A stretch of 14,072 nucleotides of DNA, from contig QNFK01000013.1 in NCBI GenBank assembly GCA_003645495.1, positions 1 to 14,072 on the forward strand, in the 5' to 3' direction. Source of the DNA: Gammaproteobacteria bacterium. Lineage in GTDB: Bacteria; Pseudomonadota; Gammaproteobacteria; Steroidobacterales; Woeseiaceae. Every line of letters starts with the position of its first letter. The stretch's first letter is position 1. Under the pieces are notes generated by a model. It did not search any database and was not told the origin of the DNA. It saw only the letters and a program-made list of their open reading frames with translations. Positions 1-7,320 of the stretch are shown here, piece after piece. The position numbers were made by a program, and so were the translations under genes.

Positions 1-118
1 GCATTGTCCCAATGAGCTTGCTCACGTCGTTAGTCGCAAGCGCGACTTTGCCAGCCAATTACACAAGCGTGACAAGGCCTTTTTCTATCGCGACCTGGTA
101 GTCGAGGAGGTGCTTTGA
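1..118 (+). CDS. 3' end of unidentified gene, first visible gene of the operon
   Basis: An open frame runs in from the left edge (codons starting at base 2) and ends at TGA 116-118. It gives a C-terminal tail of 38 residues beginning HCPNELAHVV and ending YRDLVVEEVL. The tail is charged and soluble, with no membrane segment. Its stop overlaps the ATG of the next gene (TGATG, 116-120), and the Shine-Dalgarno of that gene lies inside this reading frame, so the two are translationally coupled. That overlap and the absence of stops are the evidence that it is real coding sequence. I do not recognise the family from the fragment. The neighbours suggest a lipid or acyl-group enzyme, but that is only inference from context. 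Confidence 0.6.
   Translation, partial: HCPNELAHVVSRKRDFASQLHKRDKAFFYRDLVVEEVL
104..110 (+). promoter_or_regulatory. Ribosome binding site for the dolichol/phytol-kinase-like gene
   Basis: GAGGAGG lies 7 nt before the ATG at 118. This near-perfect Shine-Dalgarno decides the start in favour of ATG 118 over the in-frame TTG at 115. It sits inside the end of the upstream gene. Confidence 0.75.
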
Positions 119-861
119 TGAACAGCACCCTGATGGCGTTGCTTTTGCCACCGCTGTTGCTGGTACCGGCAATGGGCATCCTGAGCCGAATTCGTATCAA
201 GCACGGTCTAGGCGAGGAGTGGCGTCGCAAAGCGTTGCACATCGGCATTGGTCTGGTAGCGCTGACATTCCCGTTCTATCTGACTACGACATGGGTGGTC
301 CTGGGCGCTCTGGGTTTGAGCCTGCTCTGGATGCTCGCTGTTCGCCGGCTTCCCTTTCTCATTAAGCGTTTTGGCTGTGTACTGCACGATGTTGATCGGA
401 CTTCCTACGGCGAGCTTTACTATGCGCTCGCGATTGCAGCGTTGTTGCTGGCAACGTTTGAAGAGCCGCTGCTCTACATCATTCCGTTGTCGATACTGGC
501 GATCGCCGATGCCGCAGCAGCGATTGCCGGCCGCACGTTTCCATCCCGGCAACTCTCGGGGCCTTTTACCGGCAAGACCGTGGTTGGGTGTGTGACGTTC
601 TGTCTCATTGCACTCTGTGTATGTGCCCTGGTGTTGGCCACATCAACACAATTGCCCGTACTGCAAATTTTGCTCAGTTCCATAGCGGTTGCTGCTGTTA
701 CCACACTCGTTGAAGCAGTCAGTCGCTATGGTCTGGACAATCTCCTGATCCCCGCTGCCGCCTGGATTGTTCTCAAGGCGCTGGAACTACCTATCTATAT
801 TGAAGCCGATGCTGTCGCCTGGTTACGCGAAGGCCTCGATGTCCTGCTCAGAGGAGTTTAG
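118..861 (+). CDS. Dolichol kinase/phytol kinase-like (SEC59/VTE5, COG0170-type) integral membrane protein
   Basis: This 247-residue polytopic membrane protein has about six or seven hydrophobic segments. Its spaced motifs fit the CTP-dependent polyprenol/phytol kinase and CTP:phosphatidate cytidylyltransferase group. They are RRKALHIG at 36-43, RTSYGE at 94-99, D131 with the following small-residue stretch and G138, GKTVVG at 152-157, and E199 to N208 followed by IP (VEAVSRYGLDN). Known members phosphorylate dolichol or phytol with CTP, or make CDP-lipids, at the inner membrane. The exact substrate here is unknown. A perfect RBS selects ATG 118. It overlaps the upstream stop and is followed almost directly by the GNAT-like gene, so it is part of a coupled operon. 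A lipid or isoprenoid substrate is inferred from the family; phosphatidate, phytol and polyprenol are all possible. Family assignment is fairly secure, specificity is not. Confidence 0.8.
   Translation: MNSTLMALLLPPLLLVPAMGILSRIRIKHGLGEEWRRKALHIGIGLVALTFPFYLTTTWVVLGALGLSLLWMLAVRRLPFLIKRFGCVLHDVDRTSYGELYYALAIAALLLATFEEPLLYIIPLSILAIADAAAAIAGRTFPSRQLSGPFTGKTVVGCVTFCLIALCVCALVLATSTQLPVLQILLSSIAVAAVTTLVEAVSRYGLDNLLIPAAAWIVLKALELPIYIEADAVAWLREGLDVLLRGV
851..856 (+). promoter_or_regulatory. Ribosome binding site deciding the start of the GNAT-like gene
   Basis: GAGGAG lies 7 nt before ATG 864 but only 4 nt before the alternative GTG 861, so ATG 864 is preferred. It lies within the last codons of the kinase-like gene. 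Confidence 0.6.
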
Positions 862-863
862 TG

Positions 864-1847
864 ATGGTTGACATTTTTGATATGCAGACACCTGATTACG
901 ATGACGTACGTGATGAAACCGCGTTCGCGGCTGAGCAAATCACGATGGAACGTGCAGATCAGCACTTTGCTGTAATGGATTCAGATCGATTGCTCGCACG
1001 ATGCTCCGTCTGGTGGCGCGATACAGCGAATGTCGATGGCAATTCAACTGGAGCCATTGGGCACTACGCAGCGACGGATGTGGAATCCGGCAAGGCGGTG
1101 CTCGATCATGCATGTCGTGAACTGCAGAACCGCGGCTGTGCATTGGCGATCGGACCGCTCGATGGCAATACATGGAGACGTTACCGCCTGGTTACAGAGC
1201 GAGGTGACGCAAAGCCGTTTTTCCTCGAGCCAGATAACCCCGATGACTGGCCGGATCACTTTCGTGACAGTGGATTTCATACGCTGGCGAATTACGTATC
1301 CGAAATCAATCCGCGAATCGCTGTTCGTCAGCCGGAGCTTGGATCACTGCGCCAGAAGTTTGCGAACCTCGGTGTGGTCATTGCACCAATAGACGGCGCA
1401 GATTTTGCGCGTGATATGGACGGGATTTACGATGTGATCTGTGAAAGTTTTATGAATGCGTTCCTGTACACGACACTCGATCAGGAAAGTTTTCAACAGA
1501 TGTACGCGCCACTTTTACAGCAGGTTGACCCACGTTTGTTACTCGTGGCAAGGCACGCGGGAAGGGTGGTCGGATTTGTTTTCGCACCGCCCGACTATTT
1601 GCAGCAAAGCTACCATGGCCGGATAGACACCATTGTCATCAAAACGGTGGCCATTCTGCCGGACAATCGCTACCGGGGACTGGGAAGATTGCTGATTGTC
1701 GACATGCTGGCCAATGCATTGGAGATGCAGTACACAACCGCAGTCAGCGCATTGATGCAAACCGACAATCGGAGCCAGGAAATCAGCAGCGCCTGTGCCG
1801 GGCCAATGCGACGTTACGAATTGTTCGCGAGGTCGCTTCAATCATGA
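864..1847 (+). CDS. GNAT-superfamily protein, two-part (YghO-like layout)
   Basis: A soluble protein of 327 residues. The N-terminal half contains the pattern AIGPLDGNTWRRYRLV (95-110), then PFFLEPDNP (118-126) and a 'DHFRDSGFHTLANYVSE' block. I recognise this arrangement from YghO-like proteins annotated as GNAT acyltransferases. The C-terminal half holds the acetyl-CoA motif A, VKTVAILPDNRYRGLG-like (about 259-274), with the pyrophosphate-binding RYRGLG loop at 269-274. The family transfers acyl groups from CoA or ACP to amines. The acceptor here is unknown. It starts 2 nt after the kinase-like stop and its own TGA overlaps the ATG of the ligase gene (ATGA, 1844-1847). That supports joint expression and a role on the same metabolite: the ligase could supply an acyl thioester that this protein uses (inference). 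Confidence 0.75.
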   Translation: MVDIFDMQTPDYDDVRDETAFAAEQITMERADQHFAVMDSDRLLARCSVWWRDTANVDGNSTGAIGHYAATDVESGKAVLDHACRELQNRGCALAIGPLDGNTWRRYRLVTERGDAKPFFLEPDNPDDWPDHFRDSGFHTLANYVSEINPRIAVRQPELGSLRQKFANLGVVIAPIDGADFARDMDGIYDVICESFMNAFLYTTLDQESFQQMYAPLLQQVDPRLLLVARHAGRVVGFVFAPPDYLQQSYHGRIDTIVIKTVAILPDNRYRGLGRLLIVDMLANALEMQYTTAVSALMQTDNRSQEISSACAGPMRRYELFARSLQS

Positions 1848-3529
1848 ATATTTTTGAACAGTTCGGCGAGGCCCTGACAATCGCCGTTGAGAAGCCCGCC
1901 CTGGTTAGCGGGTTGGGTAAACGGCGGCGTGTTGTATCTTTTGCCACGCTTGATGAGCGTGTCGATACTGTTGTCAGTAATTTTACAAAAAACGGACTAC
2001 GACCAGGCGACAAGATTCTTGTCGCGGTACCATTAAGCATTGAAACCTATGTTGTCATGCTGGCGACTCTGAAAGCAGGCATGGTAGTCATGTTTGTTGA
2101 TCCCGGGCAGCCGGTGTCACAAATTGCACGGATCCTGCGCAAGCATCCACCGGCAGCACTGGTTGGCACAAAATCTATGCACTGGTTGCGCTACCTGCTG
2201 CCGGAACTCAGGAAAATTCCACGGCGGTTCGTAGTCGGCAAAAAGGCGAATGGTGCGATTACAATTTGCAGCGACGAATATCGAGGCCGGGCGCAACCTG
2301 TTATAGCCCGTTCTTCTGCAGATTCAGCCATGCTCACGTTTACCAGTGGCACTGGTGGAAGCCCGAAAGCGGTGGTGAGAACACACGGGTTCCTGCGCGA
2401 GCAACTGGCAATGCTGAGTCGCGTTGCGCCGGCCCAAAATGGTGACATTGATCTTGTCGCCATGCCGATGTTCGTTCTTTTTAACCTGGCGAATGCGATT
2501 ACCAGCGTTATTCCAGCCGCAGATATGAAGCGCCCGGGAAGAGCGGATCCGCGCGTCATTCTGCAACAGTTGCTCAGTGAAAAAGCGACCAGAACAGTCG
2601 CATCGCCGGCATTACTGGATCGTCTTGCAAACTATTGCCTCAACGGCGGCGAGACGATTACGGATTTGCGTGTTATCTCGACCGGTGGCGGGCCAGTAGG
2701 TCCGACACTGATGCGCAGACTGGCGGCGGTGGCGCCTAACGCGACCGTCAAGGCTGTATACGGCAGTACGGAAGCGGAGCCCATTGCGGTTATTCATAAC
2801 GAACAGGTTTCGCTTCACGATGAAGCACAAATGCGTGAGGGTAATGGGCTACTGGCTGGACGACCTGTCCGTGGTTGTGCAGTACGTATTCTCCAGGCCG
2901 GGTCGGAGCAGGCATTGGGCCCGTTTAGCGATGAGGCATTTGCAAATTATTGTCTACCGACTGGCTCTATCGGTGAGATCGTCGTAAGCGGAAGTCATGT
3001 GCTGACTTCGTACGAAGATCCGGTCGCAACACGCAAGAATAAGATACGCGTACAAGGTACGGTGTGGCATCGGACGGGAGATGCTGGATATTTCGACGAC
3101 AGCGGTCGCCTTTGGCTGGTGGGTCGTTGCGCAGCCGCATTACATGACAGGCACGGTACGGTTTATACTTTCCAGGTCGAATATGCGGTCAGCGCCGTAC
3201 GCGGTGTCAGGCGGGCGGCATTGATCGCGCGTAATAACGAACGAGTCCTCGTCCTGGAAACATCCGGCAAGGAATTCAGGACTGAGCTCGTGCGAACCGC
3301 GCGCTGCATAGCTGATAATGCGATTGACCGAATCATCACAGTGCGGCGAATTCCAGTCGATAGTCGCCATGATGCAAAGATCGATTATCCAGCGCTGGAA
3401 CGATTACTGGATGGAAAGTTTGCCCGCATCGGACAATTCATGGCTGAAGTCGTGTCGATCTGCATACACCATTGTCGTGACCTGTTTGCTCGAGTTCAGG
3501 CACGCACATCCGCAGCCACGCGGCGCTGA
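1844..3529 (+). CDS. AMP-forming acyl-CoA synthetase/ligase (ANL superfamily), OleC-like lysine motif
   Basis: 561 residues. The ATP-binding P-loop is FTSGTGGSPKA (166-176), followed by RTHGF. Motif A5 is YGSTEAEP (306-313), and the ribose-binding motif is HRTGDAGYF (from 409, Asp413). The catalytic-lysine motif of the C-terminal subdomain is VDSRHDAKID, with Lys512. The family adenylates a carboxylate, usually then forming a thioester. The RHxAKI form of the lysine motif and the TEAxP form of A5 resemble OleC (beta-lactone synthetase) and related 'fatty-acid CoA ligase family' proteins more than classical FadD, whose motif is usually RTxSGKI. About 49 residues follow Lys512, and the last 35 or so look unrelated to the catalytic fold. 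The start ATG overlaps the GNAT stop. This is the last gene of the coupled set. Substrate unknown; a fatty or polyketide-type acid is likely from family and context. Confidence 0.85.
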   Translation: MNIFEQFGEALTIAVEKPALVSGLGKRRRVVSFATLDERVDTVVSNFTKNGLRPGDKILVAVPLSIETYVVMLATLKAGMVVMFVDPGQPVSQIARILRKHPPAALVGTKSMHWLRYLLPELRKIPRRFVVGKKANGAITICSDEYRGRAQPVIARSSADSAMLTFTSGTGGSPKAVVRTHGFLREQLAMLSRVAPAQNGDIDLVAMPMFVLFNLANAITSVIPAADMKRPGRADPRVILQQLLSEKATRTVASPALLDRLANYCLNGGETITDLRVISTGGGPVGPTLMRRLAAVAPNATVKAVYGSTEAEPIAVIHNEQVSLHDEAQMREGNGLLAGRPVRGCAVRILQAGSEQALGPFSDEAFANYCLPTGSIGEIVVSGSHVLTSYEDPVATRKNKIRVQGTVWHRTGDAGYFDDSGRLWLVGRCAAALHDRHGTVYTFQVEYAVSAVRGVRRAALIARNNERVLVLETSGKEFRTELVRTARCIADNAIDRIITVRRIPVDSRHDAKIDYPALERLLDGKFARIGQFMAEVVSICIHHCRDLFARVQARTSAATRR

Positions 3530-3614
3530 CGCCAGCTGTAAAGGGACCTGAAACATGACCTCATCAGTCCGGCAACCCGCTATACCGCGATTGACCCTGT
3601 AATTAGGGTTGCTC

Positions 3615-3623
3615 TGGTATTAC
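3615..3623 (+). promoter_or_regulatory. Possible extended -10 promoter abutting the two-TM protein gene
   Basis: TGGTATTAC gives an extended -10 (TGn plus TATTAC, 4/6 to TATAAT) ending 9 nt before ATG 3633. A good -35-like TTGACC lies at 3591-3596, but the 21-nt gap is too long for a normal pair. If used, the transcript would start about 3 nt before the ATG, giving a nearly leaderless mRNA. This agrees with the lack of a Shine-Dalgarno. Weak evidence. Confidence 0.3.
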
Positions 3624-3632
3624 AGTAGCTCC

Positions 3633-4382
3633 ATGGGCACTAATAACGCACTTATCCGCTTTATTCATGGCACGGACTGGCGCATTTGGCTGGGTATTAT
3701 CATTACTCTGCTGTGGATAGTCGGAGGCGGCTGGTACGTATTGCAGGTCAGCGAGACTGCGCCTACGCAAAACTTTTCCCTGGCCGCTGTCGGCAGCTTT
3801 CTTGAGGGCGCCTTCGCGCCATTGGCATTTCTCTGGCTCGTTCTGGGACTCTTTATCCAGCAACGCGAGCTCGCCAACAATACAGAAGCTGTTCGGCGAA
3901 CCTCCGAGCAATCGGAAAAGCAGACACAAGCGATCGCCGCCACAGAAATGAATGCGCGACAGGAGACATACTTCAAAATTGCTGAAAACGTGAAGCATCA
4001 ATTGGGTGGTATTTCGGGGATGCTGCTGGTATCGAGTATTGGTCCGGTCGGCAGCGGCAGAATAAATCGCGAGCAGATGGATGATTACTTTGCTCAGGCC
4101 GCCAGGGGCGACGATTCGGTATTCGCGAGAATGTTTATAAGTACGGATTTTCCGGACGAGGGTGGCCTGGAGGAAATGCTCTATGGGACTGAGATCAGAA
4201 CGAAGCATAGCCGCAATTACATGCGTGCATTTGAAAAGCTGCGTCGCCTCGCAAGAAATTGCGACGTTGACCGCATCATCGAAGACACTCTGATGCAAGG
4301 CGCCTTTGGCCTGTTATACGAGCGGATGGTGACCTATGACCCCAAATCAACAAACGCGGCCTCATCGACCGAGGGTCAGTAG
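3633..4382 (+). CDS. Two-TM inner-membrane protein with coiled coil, unknown function
   Basis: 249 residues from ATG 3633. An upstream in-frame TTG at 3609 would add eight residues with no better RBS. Two membrane helices are visible, about residues 18-38 and 58-76, the second in a block SFLEGAFAPLAFLWLVLGLF. A polar helical stretch follows (about 77-120, rich in Q, E, N, T and likely coiled coil), then a soluble cytoplasmic domain. The 'GxFLxGxFAPLAFLWLVxGxFxQxxEL' pattern is widespread in uncharacterised proteobacterial membrane proteins. I know no proven function. The gene has no Shine-Dalgarno. It converges with fic and their ends overlap by 7 nt. It may form its own transcript, since about 100 bp separates it from the ligase gene. 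Confidence 0.7.
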   Translation: MGTNNALIRFIHGTDWRIWLGIIITLLWIVGGGWYVLQVSETAPTQNFSLAAVGSFLEGAFAPLAFLWLVLGLFIQQRELANNTEAVRRTSEQSEKQTQAIAATEMNARQETYFKIAENVKHQLGGISGMLLVSSIGPVGSGRINREQMDDYFAQAARGDDSVFARMFISTDFPDEGGLEEMLYGTEIRTKHSRNYMRAFEKLRRLARNCDVDRIIEDTLMQGAFGLLYERMVTYDPKSTNAASSTEGQ

Positions 4383-5530
4383 TCGGCGGTAGCTACTGCT
4401 GCCGTTTCTGTCTCAACACCAGCGTAGTACACCCAGACGTTCTCCTCGCCAGTCAGCAGCTCAATGTATTTGGGATGCACGAACAATGTCTCGCGGCCTG
4501 ATTTAACTTCCTTTAGCACACCTATGTCACACAGCTGTTTCAGGTAAACAGATGCGGTCTGCCGTTTGGCAACACGGGCCGCCACCAGGTTGTTGATGCG
4601 GCAGTAGGGCTGTTTGAACAGCACTTCCACCAGCTCCCAGGAATAGGTCTTCGGCAACTGCTTTTGCATGTACTGGCTGGTGTGTTGCATGAGTTCGCGG
4701 ATCGCTTTGATCTTGTCCGTGGTCCAGATGCAGGTTTGCTCGACGCCATCGAGCATGTACATCACCCAGGCTTGCCAGGCCTGGTTATGAGTGACGTCGT
4801 TCAGCAAGCGATAATATTCACCCTTGTTCTGGATGATGTGGCGGCTCAGGTAAAGAATGGGTGAGTTGAGCAGACCCTGCTGCTGCAGGAACAGGATGTT
4901 CATAATTCGGCCGGTACGGCCATTGCCATCGGTAAAAGGGTGGATTGCCTCAAACTGGTAGTGCTGCACGGCCATTCTGACCAATGGGTCGATAGTCGTG
5001 CTCTGGTGCATGAAGTCGGCCCAGTTCTGCAGTTTTTCCACTAGCAGCTTTTGCCCGACCGGTGGCGTGTAGATCACAGCGCCGGTCTTTCTGTTGGACA
5101 ATCTTGTCCCAGAATCGTCTCGAATATCAAGCTCCACTCCCTTGATAGTACTGCATATTTGTATCGCCATATCCGTACTGAGCATGCGACGCTGAACCAT
5201 CTTGCTGCCTTCAAACAAAGCCGTCCGGTAGCGCAGCGCCTCTTTGGTGGCGGCGTCGGCCTTGTCCTCGGCGATATCGACAAACTCGAATAATTTGTCA
5301 GTGGTGGTGACGATGTTCTCGATCTCGGAACTGGCCCGGGCCTCCAGCAGGGGCAGGGCATTCACCAGCACCGCCGCATTCGGGATTAGCTCCGCGGCTT
5401 GCTTCAGTTCGGCCAGTGCAACACGGGCATCGATACATTTTTTCAGAATCTCGGTGTTTTCTATCAATTCAGCCGGTGGCGGCAGGAGTGGCAGGTCGTT
5501 ATACGGTTTCTGGGGGTCAAAATCGGCCAT
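4376..5530 (-). CDS. fic: Fic family AMP-transferase (class II, SoFic-like)
   Basis: 384 residues, closely matching in layout Shewanella oneidensis SoFic (372 residues, structure known). The inhibitory helix motif (S/T)xxxE(G/N) is SSEIEN at 67-72, with Glu71 expected to block ATP gamma-phosphate binding; its N-terminal position makes this a class II Fic. The active-site loop is HPFTDGNGRTGR (197-208), with catalytic His197, Asp201 and Arg205/Arg208, so an intact AMPylation (or deAMPylation) centre is predicted. Residues about 294-352 form a C-terminal winged-helix-like region (KRQTASVYLKQLCDIGVL) ending VHPKYIELL. Such proteins transfer AMP from ATP to hydroxyl side chains, including their own. 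The start is supported by GAGGAG 9 nt upstream. No separate antitoxin gene is adjacent, as expected when inhibition is intramolecular. The upstream region holds an unusual operator array. Confidence 0.95.
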   Translation of the reverse strand: MADFDPQKPYNDLPLLPPPAELIENTEILKKCIDARVALAELKQAAELIPNAAVLVNALPLLEARASSEIENIVTTTDKLFEFVDIAEDKADAATKEALRYRTALFEGSKMVQRRMLSTDMAIQICSTIKGVELDIRDDSGTRLSNRKTGAVIYTPPVGQKLLVEKLQNWADFMHQSTTIDPLVRMAVQHYQFEAIHPFTDGNGRTGRIMNILFLQQQGLLNSPILYLSRHIIQNKGEYYRLLNDVTHNQAWQAWVMYMLDGVEQTCIWTTDKIKAIRELMQHTSQYMQKQLPKTYSWELVEVLFKQPYCRINNLVAARVAKRQTASVYLKQLCDIGVLKEVKSGRETLFVHPKYIELLTGEENVWVYYAGVETETAAVATADY

Positions 5531-5562
5531 TTGGGGAAGCTCCTCGGTTATCCAGCCTGATA

Positions 5563-5789
5563 TGTCGATCGTGTGTGCAGGTTGCTCAGTCGTGTCGATA
5601 AAAGCATGGTTTATGTACCTGTCCGCAAGACGTGTCGATCATATCGACATTCAGTAGTAACGTGTCGATAAAATGTGTATTTATCGACATATCATCAATA
5701 CATGTCGATGTTATCGACGGGTTCGGCTGATATGTCGATGTAAATCAGGTTTATCGACAGGTCTGCAGTATAGGTCGATTGGATCGACA
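5563..5789. repeat. Lattice array of TGTCGAT/ATCGACA half-sites upstream of fic
   Basis: Twelve heptamers sit at positions that all share the same last digit. TGTCGAT starts at 5563, 5593, 5633, 5663, 5703 and 5733, with GGTCGAT at 5773. ATCGACA starts at 5643, 5683, 5753 and 5783, with ATCGACG at 5713. Spacing between forward copies alternates 30, 40, 30, 40, 30, 40, a 70-bp super-period. They pair into two kinds of inverted repeat that alternate. Short ones have a 3-bp spacer, for example TGTCGATCATATCGACA at 5633-5649, and also 5703-5719 and 5773-5789. Long ones have a 13-bp spacer (5663-5689, whose arms extend to 10 bp as TGTCGATAAA/TTTATCGACA, and 5733-5759). The unit nearest fic keeps only its forward halves. 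The text between the heptamers is mostly not conserved, so this looks like a set of protein-binding sites rather than a simple tandem duplication. The array starts 33 bp upstream of the fic ATG. Confidence 0.9.
5610..5638 (-). promoter_or_regulatory. Possible fic promoter inside the array
   Basis: On the minus strand each TGTCGAT reads ATCGACA and contains TCGACA, 5/6 to the -35 consensus TTGACA. The copy at 5638-5633 is followed after exactly 17 nt by CATAAA (5615-5610, 4/6 to TATAAT). Transcription would then start near 5603, about 70 nt before the fic start codon. A protein bound to the half-sites would cover this -35. Prediction by eye only. Confidence 0.3.
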
Positions 5790-5946
5790 GGAAAGTGATC
5801 CAGGTCCGAACTCGTAACAGAGCTGCTGAAATATTGAAAACGATCGCAAAAACAACAACCTGCGCCGCTCTCGAACGTTCCGTATGGTGCCGGACAGATA
5901 GCCGGCTCGTCTTATGTAAAGCGGGCCGGCATAGTTCGAACGATGA
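5790..5946. other. Intergenic remainder with a GC-rich stem-loop after the M20 gene
   Basis: No gene is visible here. At 5901-5930 a stem-loop can form: GCCGGCTCG (5901-5909) against CGGGCCGGC (5922-5930), nine pairs including one G-T wobble, with a 12-nt loop. It begins 17 nt past the M20 stop on the minus strand, so it could end or stabilise that transcript. No U-run follows, so it is not a convincing intrinsic terminator. The stretch 5790-5890 shows nothing recognisable, apart from a possible decayed half-site (GGTCCGA) at 5803, on the lattice of the array. Confidence 0.4.
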
Positions 5947-7254
5947 TCAGTCCGCAGTTGCCGTGGCGTAATCGAGTGAAAACCCTACCAACGCCCTGAC
6001 ACCGGTCATCAGCGCCCCTTCGTACGCATTGAACATTGGTGAATGATTGGACGCTGCCTGACCTGCAGGGACACCAGGTTCGTTGACACCGAGCATCAGG
6101 AACAGGCCGGGAATATGCTCCTGGAAATAGGAAAAGTCCTCTGCCCCGGTAATGAGGCTGCCCTCGACAAAGTTGCCCTTGCCGGTTGCCCATTCGAGGG
6201 TAGGCGTCATGCTGCGGAGTAGTTCGGGGTGATTGACTGTGACTGGAACTGATGGACCAATGGTCACTGTGGCAGTCGCACCGCTTGCCTCGGCAATATT
6301 TTTGACCGTGCTGCGCAGCGCTGCATGCAGCTCCTCACGAACGCCCATATCGAAGGTACGAATAGTGCCCGACATCTCAACTTCGTCCGGAATGATATTG
6401 CCGCGGATGCCGCCATTAATGCTGCCAATAGTGATGACTGCCGGTCCGCGGGTGCTATCAAGTTGCCGACTTGGAATGGCCTGTATTGCAGTCATTATCT
6501 GCGCGCTGACGTAAATCGGGTCCACGCCGAGCCAAGGTGAGGAACCATGTGTCTGGCGCCCAACGACATTTATTTGCAGATTATCCGCTGCAGCCATAAA
6601 ACCGCCGGCACGATAACTCAGGGTGCCGGTGGTCGACGGCCAGGCGTGCAAGCCGAGGATTGCCTCAGGTGCGTCAGGCCCGCTCAGGACCCCTTCCTTG
6701 ATCATCAGGGCCGCGCCACCTTCTTCATCGCCGGGCGCGCCTTCCTCTGCCGGCTGAAATATGAACTTGACGGTACCAGCCAGTTTGTCGCGGTTGGTTG
6801 CCAGCACCTCTGCGGCCCCCATTAGCATCGCAACATGGGTGTCGTGGCCGCATGCGTGCATTACCGGGACATCTTGCCCTTTGTATTCGCCCCGGGCAGC
6901 GGAAGCGAAGGGCAGGCCGGTCTGCTCGAGCACCGGCAAACCATCCATATCCGCTCGCAGTGCAATCACCGGACCTGGTTTGCTGCCTTTCAGGGTGCCA
7001 ACAACACCGGTGTGGGCGATACCGGTCTCAACCTTGTCGAAACCAAGGCCGCGTAAGTGATTGGCTACTTTTTCAGCGGTCCGGAATTCGCGGTTTGAGA
7101 GCTCCGGGTTCTGGTGAATGTCGCGACGCCATGCAATTACCTTGGGCTCGATCGCTGCAAAAGCTTCGTCAAGGCCGTCTTTCGGATCATCTGCCGCGAC
7201 GGCAGCGTCTAGTGCCAGCAGCAGGCAGGTGCATGCAATTGTTGCTTTGATCAT
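5947..7254 (-). CDS. M20D family metallo-amidohydrolase, exported
   Basis: 435 residues. It opens with a Sec signal peptide, MIKATIACTCLLLALDAAVA, with likely cleavage after Ala20, so the enzyme acts in the periplasm. The mature part is a complete M20D (HipO/AbgB/IAA-amino-acid hydrolase type) peptidase. DIHQNPELS lies at 45-53. The metal-binding CGHDTH begins with Cys135 and His137. Next come PAEE with Glu170/Glu171, His203 in LHAWP, the dimerisation (lid) domain about 215-325, and His404 in NHSPMF. These are the usual di-metal ligands and catalytic Glu. The family hydrolyses N-acyl or N-aryl amino acids and related amides; the substrate here is not determined. ATG 7254 has AAGGGGAG 6 nt upstream. 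It lies 66 bp after the HxxH gene on the same strand and may be read through from it, though nothing ties the functions together. Confidence 0.92.
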   Translation of the reverse strand: MIKATIACTCLLLALDAAVAADDPKDGLDEAFAAIEPKVIAWRRDIHQNPELSNREFRTAEKVANHLRGLGFDKVETGIAHTGVVGTLKGSKPGPVIALRADMDGLPVLEQTGLPFASAARGEYKGQDVPVMHACGHDTHVAMLMGAAEVLATNRDKLAGTVKFIFQPAEEGAPGDEEGGAALMIKEGVLSGPDAPEAILGLHAWPSTTGTLSYRAGGFMAAADNLQINVVGRQTHGSSPWLGVDPIYVSAQIMTAIQAIPSRQLDSTRGPAVITIGSINGGIRGNIIPDEVEMSGTIRTFDMGVREELHAALRSTVKNIAEASGATATVTIGPSVPVTVNHPELLRSMTPTLEWATGKGNFVEGSLITGAEDFSYFQEHIPGLFLMLGVNEPGVPAGQAASNHSPMFNAYEGALMTGVRALVGFSLDYATATAD

Positions 7255-7320
7255 ACCGGACTCCCCTTCATGTGCGGCGATTCTAACTCGCCCGCAGCCA
7301 TAGAGAAATCCTGGCGAATC

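Noticed and set aside
1031..1037. TGTCGAT copies inside coding sequence (also 1960-1966 and 3453-3459)
   Set aside because: Isolated heptamers without a paired half or 10-bp phasing are expected by chance and lie in ordinary codons.
3555..3602. 15-codon ORF with AGGGA upstream between the ligase and the two-TM gene
   Set aside because: Too short and without recognisable content; a regulatory leader peptide cannot be supported from sequence alone.
3603..4298. Long minus-strand ORF opposite the two-TM protein
   Set aside because: The plus-strand frame has clear membrane helices and a known conserved pattern; the minus frame has none and is a shadow.
5563..5789. Regularly spaced repeats that could be read as a CRISPR array
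   Set aside because: The repeat is only 7 bp, alternates orientation, sits on 30/40-bp steps, and no cas gene is nearby. It fits protein-binding sites.
5901..5930. Stem-loop as an intrinsic terminator of the M20 gene
   Set aside because: The stem is good but no U-run follows on the minus strand, so it is reported only as a possible structure.
6798..7250. 150-codon plus-strand ORF opposite the M20 gene
   Set aside because: It lies wholly within a complete M20D enzyme with all metal ligands; the composition is that of an antisense shadow.
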